Positions 1-7,143 of a stretch of DNA of 64,000 bases are shown in pieces. The position numbers and the translations under genes are program-made. Numbering within the stretch: position 1 is the first letter of the stretch; every line of letters begins with the position of its first letter. The notes under the pieces are model-generated. The model was not told the DNA's origin. It ran no database searches and saw only the letters and a program-made list of their open reading frames with translations. Source of the stretch: Salinicoccus luteus DSM 17002 (GTDB taxonomy: Bacteria > Bacillota > Bacilli > Staphylococcales > Salinicoccaceae); contig NZ_JONV01000006.1 in NCBI RefSeq assembly GCF_000712035.1, positions 1 to 64,000 on the forward strand. Reading direction: 5' to 3'.

Positions 1-37
1 CACAGTGTCGGCGGTTCGATTCCGTCCTGAACCACCA
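1..37 (+). tRNA. tRNA-Phe, 3' part only (cut by window edge)
   Basis: The first 37 bases match the 3' part of the complete tRNA-Phe(GAA) at 52185-52257 and end in an encoded CCA. The 5' part lies outside the window. It belongs to the tRNA array that runs to 728. Confidence 0.9.
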
Positions 38-45
38 TTTGTGTT

Positions 46-121
46 GCCGGTCTAGCTCAATTGGCAGAGCAACTGACTTGTAATCAGTAGGTTGGGGGTT
101 CGATTCCTCTGGCCGGCACCA
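46..121 (+). tRNA. tRNA-Thr (anticodon TGT)
   Basis: Full cloverleaf with a GCCGGTC acceptor strand and the anticodon loop CTTGTAA. CCA is encoded. It lies 8 nt after the preceding tRNA in the same array. Confidence 0.95.
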
Positions 122-139
122 TCTTTAGATAGACATGAT

Positions 140-220
140 GGAGGGGTAGCGAAGTGGCTAAACGCGGCGGACTGTAAATCCGCTCCTTCGGGTTCGGCAG
201 TTCGAATCTGCCCCCCTCCA
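140..220 (+). tRNA. tRNA-Tyr (anticodon GTA)
   Basis: Class II tRNA with a long variable arm. The acceptor arms are GGAGGGG/CCCCTCC and the anticodon loop reads CTGTAAA. CCA is not encoded. Confidence 0.95.
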
Positions 221-225
221 TATAC

Positions 226-299
226 AGGGGTATAGTTTAACGGTAGAATAAAGGTCTCCAAAACCTTTGGTGTGGGTTCGATTCCTACTACCCCTGCCA
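226..299 (+). tRNA. tRNA-Trp (anticodon CCA)
   Basis: Acceptor arms AGGGGTA/TACCCCT, anticodon loop CTCCAAA, discriminator G, and an encoded CCA end. Confidence 0.95.
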
Positions 300-300
300 T

Positions 301-377
301 GGCGGTTGTGGCGAAGTGGTTAACGCACCGGATTGTGGCTCCGGCATTCGTGGGTTCGATTCCCATCATCCGCCCCA
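301..377 (+). tRNA. tRNA-His (anticodon GTG)
   Basis: The loop TTGTGGC gives anticodon GTG, and the extra G at position -1 typical of tRNA-His is encoded. The acceptor arm GCGGTTG/CATCCGC contains a T-T mismatch that is a T-G pair in the second copy at 52270-52343. CCA is encoded. Confidence 0.94.
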
Positions 378-383
378 TTTTAT

Positions 384-455
384 TGGGCTATCGCCAAGCG
401 GTAAGGCAACGGTTTTTGGTACCGTCATGCGCAGGTTCGAATCCTGCTAGCCCAG
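384..455 (+). tRNA. tRNA-Gln (anticodon TTG)
   Basis: Acceptor arms TGGGCTA/TAGCCCA, anticodon stem ACGGT/ACCGT, loop TTTTGGT. CCA is not encoded. Confidence 0.95.
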
Positions 456-461
456 CTTCAA

Positions 462-535
<74 letters not shown>

Positions 536-550
536 TTCTTTTACTCCCAT

Positions 551-622
551 GCGGAAGTAGTTCAGTGTTCAGAACATGCTTCTACCTGAAGCAAGACATA
601 GGTTCAAATCCTATCTTCCGCT
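551..622 (+). tRNA. aberrant tRNA-Gly-like gene (anticodon ACC), candidate non-proteogenic cell-wall tRNA
   Basis: The acceptor arms GCGGAAG/CTTCCGC with discriminator T are those of bacterial tRNA-Gly. The D-loop reads AGTGTTCA instead of AGTGGTA, so the invariant GG pair (positions 18-19) is lost. The anticodon stem TGCTT/AAGCA encloses CTACCTG, giving anticodon ACC with a pyrimidine (T) at position 37, where normal elongator tRNAs have a purine. CCA is not encoded. It sits between tRNA-Cys and tRNA-Leu. In staphylococci some tRNA-Gly species with altered D-loops are used to build pentaglycine bridges rather than for translation; that this gene has the same role is inference. A conventional tRNA-Gly(TCC) with an intact D-loop is present at 52356-52429. 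Confidence 0.85.
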
Positions 623-643
623 TTATAATTCTATTAATACTGG

Positions 644-728
644 GCCACCGTGGCGGAATTGGCAGACGCGCTGGACTCAAAATCCAGTTCCCATTGCGGG
701 AGTGTCGGTTCGATCCCGACCGGTGGTA
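644..728 (+). tRNA. tRNA-Leu (anticodon CAA)
   Basis: Class II tRNA with a long variable arm. Anticodon stem CTGGA/TCCAG with loop CTCAAAA. It is the last gene of this array and is followed by a terminator at 779-817. Confidence 0.95.
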
Positions 729-778
729 TAACCTGTTTTCCCAAACAATATAAATGATATGTTTAATAATTGCCTATG

Positions 779-817
779 GCAGTCAGAATGAATCATTTCA
801 TCTGGCTGCTTTTTTGC
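779..817 (+). terminator. Rho-independent terminator of the tRNA array
   Basis: An imperfect stem (GCAGTCAGA pairing with TCTGGCTGC through one G-T, then ATGA/TCAT) is followed by TTTTTT. Confidence 0.8.
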
Positions 818-844
818 GTCTTAACAATACAAGGAGGAGATAGT

Positions 845-910
845 ACGAGTAACAACGACAAGACGAAGAACGTTGCAGTTCTGGTAAAAGAAATACTCCA
901 GAGGAGATAA
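845..910 (+). CDS. possible 21-aa ORF with an ACG start
   Basis: A perfect Shine-Dalgarno AAGGAGG (831-837) stands 7 nt before ACG at 845. From there an open frame of 21 codons runs to TAA, reading (M/T)SNNDKTKNV... and ending ILQRR. No ATG, GTG or TTG lies in frame near the Shine-Dalgarno. It could be a real peptide with a rare ACG start, a gene whose ATG mutated to ACG, or chance. It lies between two terminators (779-817 and 938-983), so it would be its own transcription unit. I do not recognise the peptide. Confidence 0.25.
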   Translation, partial: TSNNDKTKNVAVLVKEILQRR

Positions 911-937
911 TATTTCCTTTACCGCCATTATCAAAAT

Positions 938-983
938 AAAGAAGCCCTGCACTTCAGGAAATTGAAGTGCAGGGCTTCTTTTA
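938..983. terminator. bidirectional terminator
   Basis: A 17-bp perfect inverted repeat (AGAAGCCCTGCACTTCA and its complement) around an 8-nt loop, with A-run before and T-run after. It separates the small ORF at 845-910 from the convergent minus-strand gene ending at 981. Confidence 0.85.
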
Positions 984-1130
984 GTCTCTGTAGATGATCA
1001 GCACCGCAAGTGTACCGCCATAGGAAAACTTGATGTCGATGATCTCTATTTGATGATTTTCATAGAGGAATTCATTCACTTTCTTATCGAGACCCTTTTC
1101 GGTCATGGCACTTAATGTCTTCACTTTCAT
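981..1130 (-). CDS. Cse60-like small protein, 49 aa
   Basis: Translating the minus strand from the ATG at 1130 gives MKVKTLSAMTEKGLDKKVNE..., ending in LIIYRD. The pattern (MKVK start, charged helix, then IDIKFSYGG and a hydrophobic end) resembles the small family named after the Bacillus sporulation protein Cse60, which also occurs in non-sporulating Firmicutes, where its function is unknown. A GAAGGG motif stands about 12 nt upstream of the chosen start. In-frame upstream ATGs (up to MNEGMHPIMK...) are alternatives with poorer ribosome sites. It ends on the bidirectional terminator at 938-983. Family assignment is by memory of the pattern, so moderate. Confidence 0.6.
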   Translation of the reverse strand: MKVKTLSAMTEKGLDKKVNEFLYENHQIEIIDIKFSYGGTLAVLIIYRD

Positions 1131-1178
1131 AATAGGATGCATCCCTTCATTCATATTTATCCATATTATCCCGTAAAG

Positions 1179-1206
1179 TTGACAGAAAAGTCACGTAATA
1201 TAGTAA
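1179..1206 (+). promoter_or_regulatory. probable sigma-A promoter for the S9 peptidase
   Basis: TTGACA (1179-1184), a 16-nt spacer, then TAGTAA (1201-1206), 37 nt before the GTG start. Confidence 0.5.
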
Positions 1207-1242
1207 GATGGGAATGAAGTCATACATAAAGGGGAATGAGGA

Positions 1243-2952
1243 GTGGAAAAGTTCATCAAGTACATGAATATAAAGTACAAAAGGGAAGACCAGGAACTTT
1301 ATTTCATAAGCAGCGAAAGCGGAATGCAGCAGCTGTGGAAATACAGTCCCTCAAAAGACAGGAAAGTACAGCTTACAAAGTCGGATCAGAACGTCAAGAA
1401 CTATTGGCTGGAGAAGGAGCATGTGACCGTGGCTGTGGACCACCATGGAAACGAAAGGAACCAGTTTCATGTGATGGACGGCGATGATATGAAGCCGCTT
1501 GTCGAAAACCCTGATTACTTCCATCATTATGGAGAATATGATGATGGGCAGAATATCTATACCATGGTCCGCAACCATCATGAATCCTCTTCGTTTGATC
1601 TCTGCATCGTCCATGGCAAAGGTGCGTTCAAGGTGCTTGAGACTTTTGACGGGCCGATCCGTTTCATACATGAACTGTCGCCGGAGAGGGTCCTGTTGTC
1701 AAAAGATGTGAACAACATCGATGAAGCACTGCTGATCTATGATTTGGATAAGAGGGCCACAGAGGCGGTTTCCTTGCCTGAAGCCCGTTTTGCCTCCTTC
1801 AAATTCCATGACGACAGGTGCCTGTGCCTCACCGACATGGATGATGGATACATGAATGTCCATGAAATCAGCCTTGAAGATGGCAGTCATAAAAGCCTTA
1901 CATCATTCCAGTGGGACATTGAACATTTCAAAGTATCATGGGACCGGTCGGAAGCCATTCTTTCATGTAATGAAAATGGTTATTCCATATTGTATCGTCT
2001 GGACCTGAAAACATTCGAAACTAAAAAGCTGCCGGGCATGCAGGATGGTGTCGTGCATTCACTGGACTATGGAGAAGGGCGGGAGCTTTTCCTGATCCAT
2101 TCCTCGGTCGACCAGCCCCATCACATATGCCGCTATTCACTTGAAACGGGAAAAACTGAAACTGTGCTGGGGAACACCAGTGAAGCTTCCGAAGTCTTAT
2201 GGCGGATGACATCCTACCGCTCATTCGATGATCTGGAAGTTCCATATTTCATATATGACTCGGACTCGGATGAGAAGAGGGCCGTCATCCATATACATGG
2301 AGGCCCCGAATCACAGGCCAGACCCGAATTCAATGCACTCTACTATCATCTGAACAGGGCAGGCATCCAGGTGGTGGTTCCGAATATCAGGGGCAGCAAA
2401 GGGTATGGACGTGCCTATCTTGAAGCCGATGATAAGGAGAAACGGCTTGATGCGATGGAGGATGTCATCGCATTGAGGCGTCATCTGATTGATGACGGCA
2501 TTGCTCCCGAGTCCCGCATTTCGGTCATGGGCAGGAGCTATGGTGGACTGATGACGCTACTTCTCGTTACCCACCATCCTGAGTTGTGGGCTTCAGCTGT
2601 GGATATCGTCGGCATCTCTCACTTGAGGACTTTCCTGGAGCATACCCCACCATGGAGGAGGACGCTGCGGGCTGCCGAATACGGTTCAATAGAAGAGTCG
2701 GGAGCATTCCTCGATGACATCTCACCGCTCTCCCGAAGTGGGAACATATCGGTTCCACTGATGGTCTTCCACAGCCATCACGATGCCCGTGTTCCATACA
2801 GCGAATCGGTCCAGATGGTGGAGGCTCTGAAGGAGAACGGTCAATATGTCGGATTCACTGCATATGAAAATGAAGGACATACCTACATGCATCAGGAGAA
2901 TATCGATGACATGAACAGCCAGATAATCGAATTCTTAAACCGGACACTATAG
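1243..2952 (+). CDS. S9 family peptidase (prolyl oligopeptidase-like)
   Basis: A 569-aa cytosolic serine peptidase with no signal peptide. The N-terminal ~320 residues look like a beta-propeller (repeated LYDL/LDLKTF-type strands); the C-terminal ~240 residues are an alpha/beta-hydrolase. The nucleophile is Ser432 in MGRSYGG, with Asp514 (HHDARVP) and His546 (EGHTY) completing the triad. Such enzymes hydrolyse short peptides or acyl-peptides; the substrate is unknown. The start is GTG with an AGGGGAATGAGG ribosome site. It is monocistronic between a promoter at 1179 and a terminator at 2960-2997. Confidence 0.88.
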   Translation: MEKFIKYMNIKYKREDQELYFISSESGMQQLWKYSPSKDRKVQLTKSDQNVKNYWLEKEHVTVAVDHHGNERNQFHVMDGDDMKPLVENPDYFHHYGEYDDGQNIYTMVRNHHESSSFDLCIVHGKGAFKVLETFDGPIRFIHELSPERVLLSKDVNNIDEALLIYDLDKRATEAVSLPEARFASFKFHDDRCLCLTDMDDGYMNVHEISLEDGSHKSLTSFQWDIEHFKVSWDRSEAILSCNENGYSILYRLDLKTFETKKLPGMQDGVVHSLDYGEGRELFLIHSSVDQPHHICRYSLETGKTETVLGNTSEASEVLWRMTSYRSFDDLEVPYFIYDSDSDEKRAVIHIHGGPESQARPEFNALYYHLNRAGIQVVVPNIRGSKGYGRAYLEADDKEKRLDAMEDVIALRRHLIDDGIAPESRISVMGRSYGGLMTLLLVTHHPELWASAVDIVGISHLRTFLEHTPPWRRTLRAAEYGSIEESGAFLDDISPLSRSGNISVPLMVFHSHHDARVPYSESVQMVEALKENGQYVGFTAYENEGHTYMHQENIDDMNSQIIEFLNRTL

Positions 2953-2959
2953 TATTCCA

Positions 2960-2997
2960 TAAAAATGAGGCTCACGAATAGTGAGCCTCATTTTTCT
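2960..2997. terminator. bidirectional terminator between convergent genes
   Basis: The inverted repeat AAAAATGAGGCTCAC/GTGAGCCTCATTTTT around a short loop serves the peptidase gene and the convergent methyltransferase gene, whose stop it overlaps. Confidence 0.9.
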
Positions 2998-4102
2998 ATT
3001 CGCCGAGGAAATTTTCAGAGAGCGATACGATATATTCGAGCTTTTTCCACTGCGCCTCTTCCGTGAGTTCATTGCCATGATGGGTGGAGGCAAATCCGCA
3101 CTGGGGGCTGAGGCATAGCTGATCTTTTGTGACATATTTGGATGCTTCCTCAATCCGCTCCCTGATTACATCTTCATCCTCAAGTTCGCCACGCTTTGAG
3201 GTGAACAGCCCAAGCACGACGCGGGGGCCTGTTTTCGGAATATAGGAGAGAGGTTCGAAGTCTCCGGAACGATCATCATCATATTCAAGGAAAAATCCGT
3301 CAACCTGCTCCTTGGCAAAGAGCACGGGAGCAATTTTGGCATAGCTGCCTTCGAATGCCCATTTTGATCTGTAATTTCCGCGGCAGAGGTGGGTGGTGAT
3401 GACCATATCTTCAGGTTTCTGCTCGAGTACGCCGTTGAGCACCCTCAATGCCAGATGGATTAGGGAGTTCCTGTCATATCCGCTGTCATTGAATGGAATC
3501 TCCGGTGCATTGAGGCCTGCAATATATACGTCATCGAACTGGAGGTAGCGGCAGCCGGCATCGTAGAATGCCTGAACAGCTTCCTGGTATGTCTTGATGA
3601 CATCCTTGGCATAAGTTTCGACATCCGGATAGATATCCTGGTCCCTGATGCCTGCATTGAACATCTGATTTGGGCTGGGAATCGTCTGCTTGGCCACTGC
3701 ACGGTCTCCGACGATTTCCCTGAATTCTATGAAATCCTTTATATGAGGGTGATCTTTGTTGAATGCGACCTTTCCTGTAACACGCACATCGTATCTCTCC
3801 GTCTCGATACCATCGAACTGGAAGCCTGTATCGGGTACATATCCTTCCACGCCCTCCAAGTGTTCCAGGAAGTCAGTATGCCAGAAGCGTCTTCTGAATT
3901 CTCCATCGGTGACCGCCTTGAGTCCCACTTCAATCTGCTTGTCGACCACATTCCTGATTTCTTCGGTCTCTATCTCACGGAGCTGTTCATAGGAAATCCT
4001 GTCCGCCTGATAGTCCTCCCGTGCCTTATGTATGCTTTCGGGCCGCAATAGACTACCTACATGATCCGCCCTGAATGGTGCTTTGAGTGCCGTTTTCGTC
4101 AT
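2996..4102 (-). CDS. MetE-like (YxjG/YxjH-type) cobalamin-independent methionine synthase family protein
   Basis: A 368-aa protein of the MetE C-terminal barrel family, half the length of true MetE. It starts MTKTALKAPFRADHVGSLLR, typical of B. subtilis YxjG/YxjH, which are linked to methyl transfer to homocysteine. Candidate zinc ligands are in THLCRGN and SPQCGF. The start was placed at 4102 because GAGGG lies 9 nt upstream and the family starts there; an open frame extending to 4252 only reads through the riboswitch. The gene is preceded by a SAM-I riboswitch (4136-4290), so it should be switched off when S-adenosylmethionine is plentiful, which supports a role in methionine synthesis or recycling. 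It is monocistronic. Confidence 0.88.
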   Translation of the reverse strand: MTKTALKAPFRADHVGSLLRPESIHKAREDYQADRISYEQLREIETEEIRNVVDKQIEVGLKAVTDGEFRRRFWHTDFLEHLEGVEGYVPDTGFQFDGIETERYDVRVTGKVAFNKDHPHIKDFIEFREIVGDRAVAKQTIPSPNQMFNAGIRDQDIYPDVETYAKDVIKTYQEAVQAFYDAGCRYLQFDDVYIAGLNAPEIPFNDSGYDRNSLIHLALRVLNGVLEQKPEDMVITTHLCRGNYRSKWAFEGSYAKIAPVLFAKEQVDGFFLEYDDDRSGDFEPLSYIPKTGPRVVLGLFTSKRGELEDEDVIRERIEEASKYVTKDQLCLSPQCGFASTHHGNELTEEAQWKKLEYIVSLSENFLGE

Positions 4103-4135
4103 CCTGATCCCTCTTTCCAATAATAGTAATATAAT

Positions 4136-4290
4136 AAAATCCCCAATCGTCCGAAGTGGATAAATTGGGGATTCTGACCATCCATTCATCTCATCTTCGA
4201 GCAGTGCTCCTGGAATTAGCACGGTACCTAAGGTCCGCTGCTGAGGTTTCATTGGGCCAGCCCCTCCACCTCTCTTGATAAGAGTTTCAA
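4136..4290 (-). promoter_or_regulatory. SAM-I (S-box) riboswitch with terminator
   Basis: Read on the minus strand, the leader contains the S-box core: CTTATCAAGAGAGGTGGAGG, then CTGGCCCAATGAAACCTCAG, then CCGTGCTAATTCC. A terminator hairpin AATCCCCAAT/ATTGGGGATTTT (4136-4175) follows. This matches the SAM-I class, which terminates transcription when SAM is bound. It controls the MetE-like gene starting at 4102. Confidence 0.93.
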
Positions 4291-4349
4291 TTATTATATT
4301 ACATGTACCTTAAAGGATAAAGAATTTTCTGTCAAGTCAACAGCGAATA

Positions 4350-4742
4350 TCATTTGAGGAGATCTTCCAGGGCGCTCTTCTCCTGATTGATTTCTCCCGG
4401 TGTTCTTATACCGAGACGGCGTATGACCGACAGAGGCGGACACCATCCTTGGATGGCATGTTGGAGAAGGAAGGTTCCGACGATGGCGGGAAGCAGGTTC
4501 CATTTCCTGCTGACAGAAGCACCCATGATGCTGCCAATGATGACGAGGGTGCTGGCATTCGCCTCGAGAACCCTTTCAGTATTCCATTCCTTCTCAAGTG
4601 ATGCGATCCGTTTCTTTATATCCTTTTCATTTCTCCCCCGATAGTATTCAATACGGCGCTCGATTTCCTCCTGAATTTCCTTGTTTATATGTTCAGGTGT
4701 ATGATTCTGTACTCTTTTCGTCGTTGCAGGCAATTCAATCAT
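4350..4742 (-). CDS. small membrane protein with YgaP-like (DUF2892) transmembrane domain
   Basis: A 130-aa protein. Residues 1-60 are charged and probably helical (KEIQEEIERRIEYYRGRNEK). Residues ~65-108 hold two hydrophobic stretches with LLPAIVGTFLLQHAIQGWCP, which is the DUF2892 pattern. No rhodanese domain is attached. The start at 4742 follows GGGAGG with a 6-nt spacer; an earlier in-frame ATG overlaps that ribosome site. Function unknown. Confidence 0.75.
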   Translation of the reverse strand: MIELPATTKRVQNHTPEHINKEIQEEIERRIEYYRGRNEKDIKKRIASLEKEWNTERVLEANASTLVIIGSIMGASVSRKWNLLPAIVGTFLLQHAIQGWCPPLSVIRRLGIRTPGEINQEKSALEDLLK

Positions 4743-4844
4743 ATTAAACCCTCCCATAAAAATATTATGTATTCCTGTAATCCACTATTACCTGTTCGAA
4801 GAAAGGCGAAACAGCCAATCATATAATCATATTTAATAATTTAC

Positions 4845-4873
4845 TTGCATAAAGTAAGTTAGTGATGTATTAT
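4845..4873 (+). promoter_or_regulatory. sigma-A promoter for yceI
   Basis: TTGCAT (4845-4850), a 17-nt spacer, TATTAT (4868-4873), 46 nt before the ATG. Confidence 0.6.
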
Positions 4874-4918
4874 ATATTTATCTTGAATTAGAGATAATAA
4901 TTATTGGAGGTTTTAATA

Positions 4919-5449
4919 ATGACAACATTCGTAACAGATCCAGCGCACTCAGAAGTGGGATTCCAAGTAAAACATATGATGGTATCAAAAGTGAAAGGGC
5001 ATTTTGAAGACTTTCATTTTGAAGTGAAGACGGACAAGCTTGAAACTTTCGAGAATGCGGAAGTCTATGCAGAAATAGATGTGAACAGCATAAGTACGAA
5101 AAATGAAGACCGTGATGCACACTTGAAATCCGAAGATTTCTTCAATGTCGAGAAGCATCCGAAAATCATATTCAAATCCAGCAATGTCACAAAATCCGGT
5201 GATACTGTATCAGTGACGGGTGAAACGACAATGAATGGCATCACCAAAGAGATGACGATCGACCTCCAGTATAATGGCAAGGGCACAAACCCATGGGGAC
5301 AGGAAGTCCATGGCTTTGAAACGGAATTTACCATCAACCGCGAAGCATTCGGCCTCACATGGAACCAGCAGCTGGAGACGGGCGGCGTACTTGTGAGCAA
5401 GGATGTAAAGGCACAGCTTGAACTTCAGTTCTCAGAAAAAAGTGAATAG
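4919..5449 (+). CDS. YceI family protein
   Basis: A 176-aa lipocalin-like protein of the YceI family (isoprenoid-binding in structures of bacterial members). It starts MTTFVTDPAHSEVGFQVKHM and contains the family hallmark FEGVVxG-equivalent region as well as NGITKEMTIDL. It has no signal peptide, as in other Firmicutes members, so it is probably cytoplasmic. ATG at 4919 follows TTGGAGG with an 8-nt spacer. It is monocistronic, ending at the terminator 5478-5519. The ligand is not deducible from sequence. Confidence 0.88.
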   Translation: MTTFVTDPAHSEVGFQVKHMMVSKVKGHFEDFHFEVKTDKLETFENAEVYAEIDVNSISTKNEDRDAHLKSEDFFNVEKHPKIIFKSSNVTKSGDTVSVTGETTMNGITKEMTIDLQYNGKGTNPWGQEVHGFETEFTINREAFGLTWNQQLETGGVLVSKDVKAQLELQFSEKSE

Positions 5450-5477
5450 GCAAATATGCCCTAAGTGCAATATATAT

Positions 5478-5519
5478 GCCGGAGACCAGTTGTTTTAATG
5501 ACTGGTCTCCGGCTTTTTT
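5478..5519 (+). terminator. Rho-independent terminator of yceI
   Basis: GCCGGAGACCAGT and its complement flank TGTTTTAATG-type loop sequence, followed by TTTTTT. Confidence 0.9.
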
Positions 5520-5605
5520 CATAGTGGATGGGTCAAAATTGAAATTTACTAAAAATGTGGGAACTGTTATACTTTACTGAAATTCAAATATAAAGGAGAT
5601 GACCT

Positions 5606-6244
5606 ATGTTCTCCCATTGTCGCAATATGGCAGTTGGCGTTACGGCTTCACTATTATTGCTTTCAGGATGCAGCAACCCCGTCGAAGAGACGGAGACTTC
5701 ATTGTCAGACATAGAGGCACAACAGGAAGCGGCGGTTCAATCATTCACGCAATTGGCTGATCTGGAAAGCCGCCTGCAGTCAGAATTTCAGACGGTATTG
5801 GAGGAAGACGAAGATTTAAGTACACTGGCCGAGGGTTCTGCCGCAGTCCATACGACGATTGAAGAAAGGCGGGAAGCCCTGGGAACACTGTCGGAGACCA
5901 ACGGGGGACTGCGCGGTCAGCACGAAGAGATGACCCAGATCGACAGCGGTGAAATATCGGAGGAGGCGGTCAATGGAGTCCTTGATTCCCTCGAAGCTGT
6001 GACAGGCTCACTTGATGAATTCACATCAGCCTATGAAGCGCAGCTGTCTTCCGAGACAGGATATTTTGAATCCCTGGGACAGGATGATGCGACTTATGAA
6101 ACATTCCGGGAAGGAATCGAAGCGGTCAACGAGGAAATGGAAGATATCCAGGCACTGCGTGTTCAACTTGATGAGGAGTTTGTGGCGCTGGAAGCGGCCC
6201 GCAGCACCCTGTCTTCACAGTTGGAGGAAACATCCGATGAATAA
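5606..6244 (+). CDS. YkyA-like cell-wall-binding lipoprotein
   Basis: A 212-aa lipoprotein: a signal peptide ending in the lipobox LLSGC (lipid-modified Cys22), then an almost wholly helical, acidic, coiled-coil-like body rich in Glu and Gln. The layout and size match the YkyA family (putative cell-wall-binding lipoproteins). AAAGGAGATGACCT precedes ATG at 5606. It is first in a three-gene operon with a polysaccharide deacetylase (23 nt downstream) and a putative glycosyl hydrolase, so an accessory role in envelope polysaccharide handling is likely but inferred. Confidence 0.7.
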   Translation: MFSHCRNMAVGVTASLLLLSGCSNPVEETETSLSDIEAQQEAAVQSFTQLADLESRLQSEFQTVLEEDEDLSTLAEGSAAVHTTIEERREALGTLSETNGGLRGQHEEMTQIDSGEISEEAVNGVLDSLEAVTGSLDEFTSAYEAQLSSETGYFESLGQDDATYETFREGIEAVNEEMEDIQALRVQLDEEFVALEAARSTLSSQLEETSDE

Positions 6245-6267
6245 GATGACCCCAAAGGAGGCACGAT

Positions 6268-7143
6268 ATGTTTAAGAGGCAGTTTCTATTGACGGCGCTA
6301 TGCAGCAGCATGCTGTTGGCCGGCTGTCAGGATAGTGGAGAAAATGCAGAGACGGACGTAGCCGATGCAGATGCGCAGAACGGAGAGCAACAACAGGAAC
6401 AGGAGAACCAGGCGCCGGCAGCGGAAAAGGCGGAAGAAACTGAAATGCCACAGGAAGATGATGGAGAAATCACTGAAGAGCCAGCATTCCAGTACGAAGT
6501 CAATGCGGATACATACGCAATTCAGCCGATTGAAGATAGCGGCGCAGACCCCCAGGTCGCCCTGCTTACTTATGACGATGCGCCAGATGGTCATGCAGTG
6601 GAGATTGCAGAAATTCTGGCAGAACATGATGCGCCTGCCATCTTCTTCGTCAACGGCATGTACCTCGAATCCGAGGCGGGAAAGGAAGCCCTCCGCACCA
6701 TCCATGAGATGGGCTTTGAAATAGGGAACCATACCGAGACGCACGCAAGCCTTCCCGATCTGTCTCCGGAAGCACAGCGTGAGGAAATTACAGCTACAAA
6801 CGAGCGGGTTGAAGCAATTACCGGTGAGCGTCCGCGCTTCTTCCGTGCACCATTCGGACAGAACACCGAAGCATCCTGGGAAATCGCCGAAGAGGAGGGC
6901 ATGGCGCTTATGAACTGGACATACGGCTACGACTGGGAGCCGGAATATCAGAATGCCCCGGCACTGGCGGAAATCATGGTCGATACCGAGTATCTGAATC
7001 ATGGAGCCAACCTCCTGATGCATGACCGTTCCTGGACCAGGGATGCTTCAGCAGAAATCGTGGAGGGGTTGAGAGACAAGGGGTATAAACTGGTCGACCC
7101 TGCTCTGATTGCTTCTCCAGAGAGGGAGGAGACGGCACAATGA
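6268..7143 (+). CDS. lipoprotein polysaccharide deacetylase (NodB domain)
   Basis: A 291-aa protein with lipobox LLAGC (Cys20), an acidic Gln/Glu-rich linker to about residue 75, then a NodB deacetylase domain. Motif 1 is TYDDAPDG (Asp103, Asp104), where most members have DDG; motif 2 is HTETH (His155, His159, the metal ligands); motif 3 is RAPFG (Arg193-Gly197); the C-terminal LLMH supplies the last catalytic His. It should remove N-acetyl groups from peptidoglycan or an exopolysaccharide outside the membrane. The glycine-to-alanine change in motif 1 is unusual. The stop overlaps the start of the next gene (ATGA), indicating translational coupling. Confidence 0.87.
   Translation: MFKRQFLLTALCSSMLLAGCQDSGENAETDVADADAQNGEQQQEQENQAPAAEKAEETEMPQEDDGEITEEPAFQYEVNADTYAIQPIEDSGADPQVALLTYDDAPDGHAVEIAEILAEHDAPAIFFVNGMYLESEAGKEALRTIHEMGFEIGNHTETHASLPDLSPEAQREEITATNERVEAITGERPRFFRAPFGQNTEASWEIAEEEGMALMNWTYGYDWEPEYQNAPALAEIMVDTEYLNHGANLLMHDRSWTRDASAEIVEGLRDKGYKLVDPALIASPEREETAQ

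Noticed and set aside
4103-4252. N-terminal extension of the MetE-like protein (MKPQQR...)
   Set aside because: The extension is a translation of the SAM-I riboswitch; the ribosome site and family start are at 4102.
6298-7023. 241-codon minus-strand frame over the deacetylase gene
   Set aside because: Antisense shadow of a gene with clear NodB motifs; no ribosome site.
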